Assembly (NCBI GenBank): GCA_038230515.1
Contig: JBBRND010000002.1
Location: forward strand, 1 to 64,000
Source: JAPLDB01 sp038230515
Lineage (GTDB): Bacteria > Bacteroidota > Bacteroidia > AKYH767-A > 2013-40CM-41-45
Direction: 5' to 3'
Length of the DNA: 64,000 nucleotides
Made by a program: the position numbers and the translations under genes. Each line of letters starts with the position of its first letter. The stretch's first letter is position 1. Positions 35,136 through 43,761 of this stretch are shown here, piece after piece. A model generated the notes under the pieces. It did not search any database. It had not been told where the DNA came from and saw only the letters and a program-made list of their open reading frames with translations.

Positions 35136-37331
35136 ATGAAAAAAAAATCTCTCTCCGCAATTATTATTGCAATCGTTCTTCCCACTCTACTGTTCGCTCA
35201 GTGGGGCGCATCAGTAAACCTTTCCCCAAATTCACTTTCTGCGGGACAAAATGAAAGTATGGGTTCATGCATCGGTGTAAGCGGCAACACAGTGCATGTA
35301 GTATGGAGCGACAAGCGCAGCTCTACCAAAGCTGTTATTTATTATACGCGTTCGCTCGATGCCGGTTTAACATGGAGTAATCCTGTTACCATTTCAGACA
35401 CCAACGGCAATGCATGGAATCCTGCTATTGCAGTGAATGGTTCGAGCGTGCACGTGGTATGGAGAAATATTGTGAGCAATGTTCGATCTTCGTGGTATGT
35501 CCATTCCCTGGATGGTGGCAACACGTGGGGCACTCCTCTTTTAATTGATGCCGCTGTTGCTGACTGGCCTGCAGTAACTGTTTCAGGCAACATGGTATAC
35601 GTGGTGAATGATATTGTAACTTCCACGAATCCATACAACACTGAAATATTTTTTCTGAAATCTTCTGACAACGGCAACACCTGGAGCACACATCAGCAAA
35701 TCACTTTTGCAACTAACCGATCGGAAGACGAAGCCATCACTGCACTGGGATCTGACATTTACATGGCTTGGAATGATAAAAGGAATGGTGTTATGCAAAT
35801 CTTCTATAAGCATTCACCGGACAATGGAGTAACATGGGGTGCTGACGTTTTAATAAATAGTGAGCCCTCTTACGGCACGATGGTTTGCGTGAACGGCACA
35901 CATGTAGATGTACCATCATCTGGTGCCCCTTCCGGTCACTATCAATTACATTTGGATCAGTCGGCTGACGGAGGAACAACGTGGGGGACGGATTTGAATC
36001 TGTCGAATGATACTGCCAACACATATTATTATCCATACATGGTTCGTGACGGTGCTGACCTTCACATGACCTACGTGAAAAGCGGTGTTGGAGGACAGTA
36101 CATACACTCTGCTGATGGCGGTGCAACATGGAGCGCTCCTTTCTCAATGGGCAATGCAGGCATTACACCGTTTGTTGCTTACACCGGATGCGTAGTGCAT
36201 CTTGTGTGGGCGAATGCGGGGCATATTTATTACGCGCGCAATGCAGCAGGAAATGCAGGACATTGCGGAGGTTGCAACCCACCTGCACAACCCGGAGCAA
36301 TAACAGGGAGTTCTACTGTTTGTGCTTCTTCTTCGCAAACCTATTCCATCGGAACTGTGACAGGAGCAACAGCATATACATGGACATTACCATCGGGCTG
36401 GTCGGGAACTTCGAACTCAACTTCAATAACTGCTACTGTGGGAGGTACGGGCGGAACAATTTCTGTTATTGCAATTAACAGTTGTGGAAGCAGCACAGCA
36501 CGCACATTATCTGCATCTGTAGTAACCACTCCTGCCACTCCTGGTAGTATTACGGTAAGCGGTGGCAGTTCCAATGTATGCCCGGGCGATGTTCGCACAA
36601 TCAGTGTGGTTGCAGTTACAGGAGTAACCTACAACTGGATACCTCCAACGGGTGGTGTAATTGTTTCCGGTCAGGGAACTCACAGCATCAGCATGTATTT
36701 CAACAGCAGCTTCACTGCAAACAGTATTATCAAGGTTTCTGCTTCCAATGCCTGCGGAACAAGCGCCTTTGCGGTGCGCGGAATCATCAGGAATCTTCCT
36801 GCTATCCCTGCCGCAATTGCCGGTTCAACTTCTGTGTGTAATGGCAGTACTACATCTTATTCAATTACCGCAGTGTCAAATGCAACTTCTTATACATGGT
36901 CTGTTCCGGCAGATGCGTCTGTTCAATCAGGACAGGGAACAACTGCCGTCAGTGTTCTGTGGGGTGCAACAAGTGGTAATGTCGGAGTGTACTCTACAAA
37001 CAGTTGCAGCAGTTCAGCAGTCAGGACGCTTGTTGTTTCTGTAACCTGCCGTGAAGAACAAATGCAGCAGACAACCATTGATAATGGAAACTTGCTCGTT
37101 TATCCTAATCCTGCATCAGACAAAGTGAATGTTCAGCTTTCAGATAATGAGAATAAAATATCAGAGTTGATTCTGTTAAACACCCTAGGTGAAAAAGTAA
37201 TGGATCAGAAAAGCTTCGGAGACAATGCTGGCAAGCTAAGTGTGTCCATTAAATCATTGCCAGCAGGAATTTATTTTCTGAAAGTAATAACCGGAACTGA
37301 AATTCTGAATAGCAAAATAAGCAAGAAGTAA
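35136..37331 (+). CDS. Secreted sialidase-like (Asp-box) protein with PKD-like repeats and T9SS type A domain
   Basis: 731 residues from ATG 35136, which gives the signal peptide MKKKSLSAIIIAIVLPTLLF. The first 370 residues contain six Asp-box motifs (SLDAGLTW, SLDGGNTW, SSDNGNTW, SPDNGVTW, SADGGTTW, SADGGATW), as in BNR/sialidase propellers. Sialidase active-site residues cannot be confirmed, so no enzymatic role is claimed. Three PKD-like Ig domains follow from about residue 390 (AYTWTLPSGWSG, YNWIPPTGG, SYTWSVPADAS). The C-terminus is a type A sorting domain (LLVYPNPASDKVNVQL ... AGIYFLKVI). It starts 128 bases after the lipoprotein gene; cotranscription is possible. Confidence 0.88.
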   Translation: MKKKSLSAIIIAIVLPTLLFAQWGASVNLSPNSLSAGQNESMGSCIGVSGNTVHVVWSDKRSSTKAVIYYTRSLDAGLTWSNPVTISDTNGNAWNPAIAVNGSSVHVVWRNIVSNVRSSWYVHSLDGGNTWGTPLLIDAAVADWPAVTVSGNMVYVVNDIVTSTNPYNTEIFFLKSSDNGNTWSTHQQITFATNRSEDEAITALGSDIYMAWNDKRNGVMQIFYKHSPDNGVTWGADVLINSEPSYGTMVCVNGTHVDVPSSGAPSGHYQLHLDQSADGGTTWGTDLNLSNDTANTYYYPYMVRDGADLHMTYVKSGVGGQYIHSADGGATWSAPFSMGNAGITPFVAYTGCVVHLVWANAGHIYYARNAAGNAGHCGGCNPPAQPGAITGSSTVCASSSQTYSIGTVTGATAYTWTLPSGWSGTSNSTSITATVGGTGGTISVIAINSCGSSTARTLSASVVTTPATPGSITVSGGSSNVCPGDVRTISVVAVTGVTYNWIPPTGGVIVSGQGTHSISMYFNSSFTANSIIKVSASNACGTSAFAVRGIIRNLPAIPAAIAGSTSVCNGSTTSYSITAVSNATSYTWSVPADASVQSGQGTTAVSVLWGATSGNVGVYSTNSCSSSAVRTLVVSVTCREEQMQQTTIDNGNLLVYPNPASDKVNVQLSDNENKISELILLNTLGEKVMDQKSFGDNAGKLSVSIKSLPAGIYFLKVITGTEILNSKISKK

Positions 37332-37377
37332 CTCACTGGAATTAATTTATCCGTTCCATAATAAACTGCTTTATCAT

Positions 37378-37415
37378 AAAAAAGCCATTCCACAGAACTG
37401 TGGAATTGCTTTTTT
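37378..37415 (+). terminator. Intrinsic terminator after the Asp-box gene
   Basis: AAAAAAGC, ATTCCAC (37387-37393), loop, GTGGAAT (37100 bases into the line, 37100-series position 37400-37406), then GCTTTTTT form a strong hairpin with U-tract, 47 bases past the stop. The flanking A- and T-runs also pair, so it could work in both directions. Confidence 0.8.
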
Positions 37416-37809
37416 CTTTTTGACACAGTTTAATGGACGCCCTTTCTTCTACACTTCGTTTGATGAGTGAAGCAAGCACTCCGTCTTTAACCTTCCAATA
37501 GTTTGCCTTCTTGTAACTGGCGAACGGATTCTTCTTCGAAGCCCCGTGTCAAATACTTTTTTCCATCAGTCTCTATGGCTGGATATGGAAAGATCTGCCC
37601 TTGCATTTTTGTGGCGTGCGTTGCCGGTTTTATGAATCCAATAACCCTCAAAACATTTCTCCTTCATGCGTAACTTTGCAAGGACAAGATGTGTTCAATA
37701 AAAAAAATAGATTTAAAATGATGCGGGACTCTTGCTCCATTGGCATCTTCAGTTTAATAAAATACCTTTACCTCTCGTTAATTTTACTCAATTCCAGAAC
37801 CATCTATTG
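37416..37809. other. Intergenic region with possible gene remnants
   Basis: No convincing gene. On the minus strand 37487-37606 is a 39-codon frame with ATG (begins MQGQIFPYPAIETDGKKYL, ends EGKLLEG) whose composition looks like real protein; reading continues in another frame after its stop, so it may be a decayed gene fragment. On the plus strand a perfect -7 box TAACTTTG lies at 37671-37678. A 30-codon hydrophobic frame (37718-37810, core SLIKYLYLSLILL) ends in TGATG overlapping the next start. None is secure. Confidence 0.3.
37740..37770 (+). promoter_or_regulatory. Possible promoter of the LamG/phosphoesterase gene
   Basis: TTG at 37740-37742 and TACCTTTA at 37763-37770 with 20-base spacing, 7 of 8 bases in the -7 element. 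The predicted leader is about 33 bases before ATG 37810. The TAACTTTG at 37671 is an alternative further upstream. Confidence 0.35.
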
Positions 37810-40800
37810 ATGCAGAAAAGATTTTACTTCTCCGCAATTTCTATTTTTTGTTTTTCGGTGCTTGCTGAAAAAAGCCATGCGCAAACAGGGCTTACCTTCA
37901 ACGGAGTGAGCAACTATGTAGTGATGGGTGCGGCTCCGGGATTGAACTCTACCTCTTTTACGGTAGAAGCGTGGTTTAAGAAAGAAGGCAGCGGCACAGT
38001 TACGAGCACTGGCACTGGTGGATTGTTTGCAATTCCGCTTGTTGCGAAAGGAAGAGCCGAAGCTGATGGAAGCAATAAGGACTTTAATTATTTTCTTGGC
38101 ATTGATGCTACCAATAATGTGCTGGCTGCAGATTTTGAAGAAGGCGTTACGGATCCAAATCCCGGAACGAATCATCCGATAAAAGGCATTACACCTATCT
38201 GCAACAATGTTTGGTATCATGCATGTGTTACTTACAACGGAACAACGTGGCGGCTTTACCTGAACGGTGTGCTTGAAAAATTTTTAGTGGTGAATCATTT
38301 GCCACAGGCAGCAAGCATAGAGCAGGCAAGTATTGGCTCGGCAGTTAATTCGCTGGGAGTGCCTGATGGATTTTTTCTTGGCAGCATAGATGAGGTAAGA
38401 ATATGGAACACGGCACTCCCCATTGCCACGATACAGGCAAACATGACACAACAGATTACTTCTGCAACAGGTTTGACAGGACGTTGGGGACTGAATGAAG
38501 GAAGCGGAACATCGGCAGTGAATACCGGCTCGGCAACTGCGGTAAATGGCGTTTTGATAAACAGCCCAACATGGACAACAGGAACTTCTTTCGACCCCGT
38601 TCTTGTCACTTCAAATTGCTCAATCAACTTCGGAGGAACGAATTCTTATGTATCGTTCGGAAATCCTTCAGCACTTGGTCTTGCACAATTTACTCTTGAA
38701 GCATGGATTTACAAAACAGGAAACGGAGCAACCGTTAGTACAGGTGCAGGAGGTGTTACAGCGCAGCCGATAATTACAAAAGGAAGAGATGAATCAGAAG
38801 GCAACACGCGCGACCTGAATTATTTCCTTGGAATAAATTCAAGCGGAAAACTCGTTGCTGACTTTGAAGAAGGATCAGGAAGCGCAAGTCCCGGCACCAA
38901 TCACCCGATTACAGGAACTACTACGATTGCAAACAATGCATGGCATCATGTGGCGGTTAGTTACAACGCAAGTATTTTCAAACTGTATCTTGACGGAAGC
39001 GTAGAGACCACACTCACTATTAACCGTGGTGCACAATCAGCAAGCATTCAACCTGCTTCCATCGGAAGCGCATTGAACTCTACAAGTGTCGCTTCCGGAT
39101 TTTTCCAGGGAAGGATTGACGAAGCACGTATCTGGAACGTGGCGCGTACACAGGCCGCCATACAGGCAACTATTAATACTCAACTAAGCACACCACAATC
39201 AGGAATGGTGGCGCGCTGGGGATTGAATGAAGCATGCGGTACTTCTGTGAAAGACAGCTCTGCAAGTGTTGCAAATGGAACGGTGACAGGAAGCAACTGG
39301 TACTGGACAACAGGGGCTACCTTCAATGCAATTACGGTAAACCTTCCACCGAACCAGCCAACGTTGGTTGCTCCTTCTAACAACGCAACAAATACAAATC
39401 TCACAACAAATCTTTCTGTGAACGTAACAGATCCTGAATCAGGAACAATGACGGTTGCTTACTATGCCCGCCCCTGCCCGCCTTCCGGAGGTGCTGATTT
39501 TACGGTGGTCGGAATTCCGGACACACAATATTATACTTCACTTCTTAATGGCGGTACAAATGATATTTACAAATCGCAAATGACATGGATTGTAAATAAT
39601 ATGGTTAGCCAGAATATTGTTTTCGTAGAAGGAATGGGAGATTGCGTAGAAGACGGGGACAACGATCAAAACGAGTGGAAGCGTGTGGACACTGCACAAA
39701 AAATTATTGAAAATCCTTCAACCACCGGGCTCACTAACGGAATACCTTACGGCATGAACGTGGGTAATCATGACCAGACACCAGTGAATAATCCGAATGG
39801 AACAACCACTTTGTTCAATCAGTATTTCGGTTCATCACGCTTTAGCGGTCGTCCTTACTATGGCGGACACTATGGCTCTAATAATAACAACAACTATAGT
39901 TTCTTCTCAGCAAGCGGATTGGATTTTATGGTGCTTAACTTTGAATACAATCCGAATCCCCCTGTTGCATTACTCAATTGGGGAAGAAGCTTGATACAGG
40001 CGAATCCAACCAAGAGAGCCATCATAGGTACTCATGCGCTGCTTGATGTGAACGGCAACTTCGGTCCGCAGGGATTGTTTTTGTACAACACAATGAAAGT
40101 ATGTCCGAATTTTTTCCTGCTGTTGGGCGCACACGTACCTGGAGAATCGAAACGTGTAAATTCTTTTTATGGTGATACCGTTTACAGTTGGATGGCTGAC
40201 TACCAAAGCCGCTCTCATGGCGGTGACGGTTGGATGCGCCTGATGAAGTTTTCACCTTCTACCAATTCCATTTCTGTAAAAACATATTCGCCATACCTCG
40301 GACAATATGAAACGGATGCGAACAGCCAGTTCAGCGTTTACTATGATATGTCATCAACTGCTTCACCTTTTACTTTGATCGGAACAAATACAAGCGTAGC
40401 TTCAGGAGCAACTACTACTTTCCCTTACAGCGGACTTGCTGCGAACACTTGCTATCAATGGTACGTAACAGTGAATGATGGCGAGAGTATGGTCACAGGT
40501 CCTATCTGGACTTTTACTACCGGCACAACTCCTGTCCCATTAGTAAATAAAAACAACGAAGGAAATTTACGCGCTGCGGAAAGAAGGGACTTAATCTTAT
40601 TTCCTAATCCAAGTGAAGATGGCGTGTTCAATATTTTGTTTGCCGATGAGTACAAAAGTGCGGCAGTTACTGTAACAAACTCTCTCGGGGAAATTGTTTT
40701 CAAGGGTAAGTTGAATGAAAACAATCTTCAGCAACTCGATCTTACAAATCTACAATCTGGAATTTATTTTCTTTCCATTGAAAACAGTTCGATGAAAGAA

Positions 40801-40824
40801 ATGCGGAAGCTAGTGATCCGATAG
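37810..40824 (+). CDS. Secreted protein: two LamG domains, calcineurin-like phosphoesterase, FN3-like, T9SS type A
   Basis: 1004 residues. ATG 37810 gives a signal peptide (MQKRFYFSAISIFCFSVLA) ending SHAQ. Two homologous LamG/concanavalin-like domains lie at about residues 25-190 (FTVEAWFKK) and 269-440 (FTLEAWIYK). A metallophosphoesterase spans about 560-820, with VGIPDTQYY, EGMGDCVEDG and MNVGNHDQ as metal-ligand motifs. It interrupts an FN3-like domain whose first half is at about 513-555 (PTLVAPSNNATN) and second half at about 855-905 (ANTCYQWYVTV). The C-terminus is a type A sorting domain (LILFPNPSEDGVFNIL). It is a predicted surface phosphoesterase with unknown substrate. Confidence 0.88.
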   Translation: MQKRFYFSAISIFCFSVLAEKSHAQTGLTFNGVSNYVVMGAAPGLNSTSFTVEAWFKKEGSGTVTSTGTGGLFAIPLVAKGRAEADGSNKDFNYFLGIDATNNVLAADFEEGVTDPNPGTNHPIKGITPICNNVWYHACVTYNGTTWRLYLNGVLEKFLVVNHLPQAASIEQASIGSAVNSLGVPDGFFLGSIDEVRIWNTALPIATIQANMTQQITSATGLTGRWGLNEGSGTSAVNTGSATAVNGVLINSPTWTTGTSFDPVLVTSNCSINFGGTNSYVSFGNPSALGLAQFTLEAWIYKTGNGATVSTGAGGVTAQPIITKGRDESEGNTRDLNYFLGINSSGKLVADFEEGSGSASPGTNHPITGTTTIANNAWHHVAVSYNASIFKLYLDGSVETTLTINRGAQSASIQPASIGSALNSTSVASGFFQGRIDEARIWNVARTQAAIQATINTQLSTPQSGMVARWGLNEACGTSVKDSSASVANGTVTGSNWYWTTGATFNAITVNLPPNQPTLVAPSNNATNTNLTTNLSVNVTDPESGTMTVAYYARPCPPSGGADFTVVGIPDTQYYTSLLNGGTNDIYKSQMTWIVNNMVSQNIVFVEGMGDCVEDGDNDQNEWKRVDTAQKIIENPSTTGLTNGIPYGMNVGNHDQTPVNNPNGTTTLFNQYFGSSRFSGRPYYGGHYGSNNNNNYSFFSASGLDFMVLNFEYNPNPPVALLNWGRSLIQANPTKRAIIGTHALLDVNGNFGPQGLFLYNTMKVCPNFFLLLGAHVPGESKRVNSFYGDTVYSWMADYQSRSHGGDGWMRLMKFSPSTNSISVKTYSPYLGQYETDANSQFSVYYDMSSTASPFTLIGTNTSVASGATTTFPYSGLAANTCYQWYVTVNDGESMVTGPIWTFTTGTTPVPLVNKNNEGNLRAAERRDLILFPNPSEDGVFNILFADEYKSAAVTVTNSLGEIVFKGKLNENNLQQLDLTNLQSGIYFLSIENSSMKEMRKLVIR

Positions 40825-40826
40825 AA

Positions 40827-41668
40827 TTATTTTTTGATAATCTTAATTTCTACTCTGCGGTTTGCCTCCCTGTCTTCTTCGGTTATTTCATCTTTGATAA
40901 GTTTTCTGTCAGCGCCAAACCCAACATAAGAAAGCCGCGATTTGTCAATGCCATTCTTTATGAGGTAATCATAAATTGCTTTTGCCCGATTGACTGAAAG
41001 ACCGCCCTGTTCCCGGGTTCAAAGTCCGGTCCGTCTCCATAAGGTATGCAACAAACATGTCCCTGAATTTCTATTTCAAGAGCGGGGTTATCAATCAATG
41101 TGTTCAATAATTGTTTGAGCGTTTTTTCTGACCTCGGTAACCAAATGTGCATGCCTGAAAAAAAATTTATATTTTCAAGTTTGATTGTTGAGCCAACTTC
41201 TGCATTCTCTATATTTTCGAGAGAAGTATTTTTGACTTCTGTTGAATCCTTCAAAACAGAATCAGAAACTACTGCCAGAATAGTGCTACGAAAAGAAACA
41301 GAGATTTCGGCTCGCCTGTTTAAGGCGCGATCGCTTTCATTTTCATTATTATTCAAAGGACTTTTTTTACCGGAGGCTCTTATCTCAATCAACGAAGCAT
41401 CAACATTCTTTGAAACAAAATACTTTTTCACTTCCTCTGCCCTTCTTAGTGACAACCCATCATTATAAAAATCACTTCCGATCGAATCACAGTGCGCTTC
41501 AATATAAATATGCTCTACAACTTTATCCTGAATTATATTTTCAATCTTGCTTTCGAATACTAAATCAAGATTATACTTATTAAATCCAAAATAAACGGTG
41601 AGCTTTTTCGGTTGCGACAAACACAAGAAGGGAAGCAGAAACAAAAAAAGACAAGCATCCTTTTTCAT
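40827..41668 (-). pseudogene. OmpA-family protein with two OmpA domains, broken by a frameshift
   Basis: The frame from ATG 41668 (signal peptide MKKDACLFLFLLPFLCLS) encodes a full OmpA-like peptidoglycan-binding domain (residues about 20-130, LSLRRAEEVKKYFVSKNV, ALNRRAEISV). The start of a second follows, ending prematurely at 40958 after PDFEPGNRAVFQ. In another frame the second domain continues to a TAA at 40827-40829: GGLSVNRAKAIYDYLIKNG, then SYVGFGADRK and EANRRVEIKI. The shift lies near 41003-41010, in a G/C run. Either a recent mutation or a sequencing error. It is the third gene of a tight operon with ribF and the LRR gene. Confidence 0.85.
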
Positions 41669-41677
41669 TCTGATAAA

Positions 41678-42301
41678 TCAGAACTTACAATTGCACGTTG
41701 GTGACATCAATACCTTCGTATTCGGCAAGAGCGAATCAATCCGTGCTGCTTCATCTTCGCTAAAAAGAATTCCGCGTAGTTCAAATGCCTTTAGTTTTTT
41801 CAGATTCCCGATCTCCACAGGTATGTCGTAAAGTTCGTTGTCCCACAGTTCAATGATCTCAACATTAGTAAGACCGCCAATGGTGTGTGGCAGTGCTGCA
41901 ATTTTATTTCTGTTCAGTCCAAGGTAAGTGAGTTGGGAAAGTCTTCCTATTTCATCGGGCAGCAACACCAGGTTATTATTAGAAAGATTGAGCGAAGTTA
42001 GATTAATTAACTCTCCAATTGCGGACGGGATGGAATCAATTCTGTTTTTGCTGAGATCCAGTTCGCGCAGATTTTTGAATTTGAAAACATCAGCAGGAAT
42101 TGCCTTGAGTTTTGTTTTGCTGAGATTGAGGCGAAAGACTTTATCCGGATTTTGAATTGCAACACTTATGCTCCGGTAAATATAATTCGTGTCGTCAATC
42201 AGTTGCACTGATGGCTCATCCTGTGCAAAAACAAATTGCGAGATAAATAAGAATATAACAAGCGTGTATTTCAATGGGACGAACGAATGTTGAAGTAACA
42301 A
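41678..42301 (-). CDS. Leucine-rich repeat protein
   Basis: 207 residues with an N-terminal signal peptide (YTLVIFLFISQFVFAQ). About six leucine-rich repeats of 22-23 residues follow from about residue 55, for example LDLSKNRIDSIPSAIGELI, LNLSNNNLVLLPDEIGRL and LGLNRNKIAALPHTIGGL. These solenoids bind proteins; the partner is unknown. The cleavage site is followed by a non-conserved stretch. It starts 3 bases after ribF and is followed 9 bases later by the OmpA-type gene. Confidence 0.9.
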   Translation of the reverse strand: MLLQHSFVPLKYTLVIFLFISQFVFAQDEPSVQLIDDTNYIYRSISVAIQNPDKVFRLNLSKTKLKAIPADVFKFKNLRELDLSKNRIDSIPSAIGELINLTSLNLSNNNLVLLPDEIGRLSQLTYLGLNRNKIAALPHTIGGLTNVEIIELWDNELYDIPVEIGNLKKLKAFELRGILFSEDEAARIDSLLPNTKVLMSPTCNCKF

Positions 42302-42304
42302 ACG

Positions 42305-43231
42305 CTAAAGAAGCAATTTTGTTGCAACAATTTTATCCTCCGTCATTTTATTCTTCAACTCTTCCAAACTGCGAAGGTGAATGTCATCACGAACACGCGC
42401 TTTAAGTATTACAATGATGTTGTGATTGTAAATGCTGCGGTCAAAATCAAAGATATTCACCTCCACACTCAACCGCTTGCCCTGCACCACCGGACGATAG
42501 CCGATGTACAACATTCCTTTAAAGGTTTCTTCTCCAATTTTTACAAGAACTGCATAAATCCCGGTTGCCGGAATCAACTTGTATGGCTCAGCAATACTAA
42601 TGTTCGCAGTTGGGAAACCAAGGGTTCGCCCAATCTTATCGCCATCAACAACTTTTCCGCTCAATGTGAAATCATGACCCAGCAATTCGCTTGCGGTTTT
42701 CACATCTCCGGTCAGCAAAGAATTTCTGATTTTGGTTGAACTTACGGCAAGTTCATTAATTACCTGCTTTGGGATTTCTTCAAGATGAAATCCGTAGATC
42801 GGTGACATCTCTTCCAAATCTTTAAATGATCCTTCGCGGTTTCTTCCGAAGTGATGATCGTACCCGATCACCAGCGTTTTCGTTCCGATTTTATTTACGA
42901 GAATATCTCTTACAAATTCCACCGCACTCTGTCTGCTGAATTCCTTATCGAATGGTTGAATGATGAGATGATCAACACCAATTTTTTTCAGCAACTCAAT
43001 GCGCTCGCTCATAGTAGTGAGCAATTTTAAATTGTTGTCGTCCGGTTGCAAAACCATTCGCGGGTGAGGAAAAAATGTGAGCACAACGGATTCACCATTC
43101 TCATTCTTTGCGCACTCACACAAACGGGAAATAATTTTCTGATGCCCAGCATGCACGCCATCAAACGTACCGATGGTGGCGACTGCGTGAGTCAACGGCT
43201 TAAATTCTTCAATACCCTGGTAAACTTTCAT
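42305..43231 (-). CDS. ribF: Bifunctional riboflavin kinase/FAD synthetase
   Basis: Makes FMN then FAD from riboflavin. The N-terminal nucleotidyltransferase has ATIGTFDGVHAGHQKII near residue 19 and IGYDHHFGRNREG near residue 125. The C-terminal kinase domain has GRTLGFPTANI near residue 207 and the strand MLYIGYRPVVQG. 308 residues is typical. The start at 43231 (MKVYQGIEEF) is preferred because an ATG 12 bases upstream falls inside the -7 promoter box at 43241-43248. Confidence 0.96.
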   Translation of the reverse strand: MKVYQGIEEFKPLTHAVATIGTFDGVHAGHQKIISRLCECAKNENGESVVLTFFPHPRMVLQPDDNNLKLLTTMSERIELLKKIGVDHLIIQPFDKEFSRQSAVEFVRDILVNKIGTKTLVIGYDHHFGRNREGSFKDLEEMSPIYGFHLEEIPKQVINELAVSSTKIRNSLLTGDVKTASELLGHDFTLSGKVVDGDKIGRTLGFPTANISIAEPYKLIPATGIYAVLVKIGEETFKGMLYIGYRPVVQGKRLSVEVNIFDFDRSIYNHNIIVILKARVRDDIHLRSLEELKNKMTEDKIVATKLLL

Positions 43232-43240
43232 AAACGGGGA

Positions 43241-43248
43241 CAAAAGTA
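43241..43248 (-). promoter_or_regulatory. -7 promoter element for ribF
   Basis: On the minus strand TACTTTTG is a perfect TAnnTTTG, 9 bases upstream of the ribF ATG at 43231. It fixes the start codon and implies a leader of only a few bases. No TTG is seen at -33. Confidence 0.6.
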
Positions 43249-43283
43249 AGAGAGAAAACAGATGTGAGACATTAGATTAGACA

Positions 43284-43316
43284 TTTGAGACAATGCAAAA
43301 AAGATTTCTACCTTTG
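43284..43316 (+). promoter_or_regulatory. Promoter of the PepSY-like gene (TTTG, 21 bases, TACCTTTG)
   Basis: TTTG at 43284-43287 and TACCTTTG at 43309-43316 match the Bacteroidota consensus at both elements with 21-base spacing. The ATG at 43333 lies 16 bases further. It is the best promoter match in the window. Confidence 0.8.
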
Positions 43317-43332
43317 ATTCAAAATCAATTCT

Positions 43333-43749
43333 ATGAAACAACTATCGGCAATCATTGTTTTTTTATTTCTCGTTCAATTTGTAAATGCACAAAAGGTGAA
43401 CGAGAGTGACGTTCCTCAAGCGGTGAAGAATGAATTCAGCACTCTTTACAAAGGAGCGAAAGCAGGAAAGTGGATCAAAGAAAAAAATAATTACGAAGCG
43501 GAATTTATGGTTGCCGGTTCGGAGATGAGCGTACTTATTGATGCCACAGGAAAACTTCTTGAAACAGAAACTGAAATGCCTGCGAGTGCATTGCCACAAG
43601 CTGTTCGCGATGCCTGCGCAAAAAACTTTGTCGGAAAGAAAATAAAAGAAGTTGCAAAAATTGTTGACGACAAAGGCGCTGTGAAGTACGAAGCAAATAT
43701 TGAAGGGAAAGATTATCTCTTTGATGAGACAGGAACTCTCGTGAACTAA
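43333..43749 (+). CDS. PepSY-like secreted protein
   Basis: 138 residues. The signal peptide (KQLSAIIVFLFLVQFVNAQ) is followed by two PepSY-like alpha/beta repeats: VPQAVKNEFSTLYKGAKAGK with EAEFMVAG, then LPQAVRDACAKNF with KYEANIEGKDYLFDETG. This family was named for similarity to beta-lactamase inhibitor proteins. The actual role in Bacteroidota is unknown, possibly a periplasmic chaperone-like or inhibitory function. It stands alone with its own strong promoter, divergent from ribF and convergent with alaS. Confidence 0.9.
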   Translation: MKQLSAIIVFLFLVQFVNAQKVNESDVPQAVKNEFSTLYKGAKAGKWIKEKNNYEAEFMVAGSEMSVLIDATGKLLETETEMPASALPQAVRDACAKNFVGKKIKEVAKIVDDKGAVKYEANIEGKDYLFDETGTLVN

Positions 43750-43761
43750 GCTTTCTAAATT

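Noticed and set aside
35136..36300. True sialidase
   Set aside because: Six Asp-boxes are present, but they occur in many non-enzymatic propellers and the arginine triad of sialidases could not be identified.
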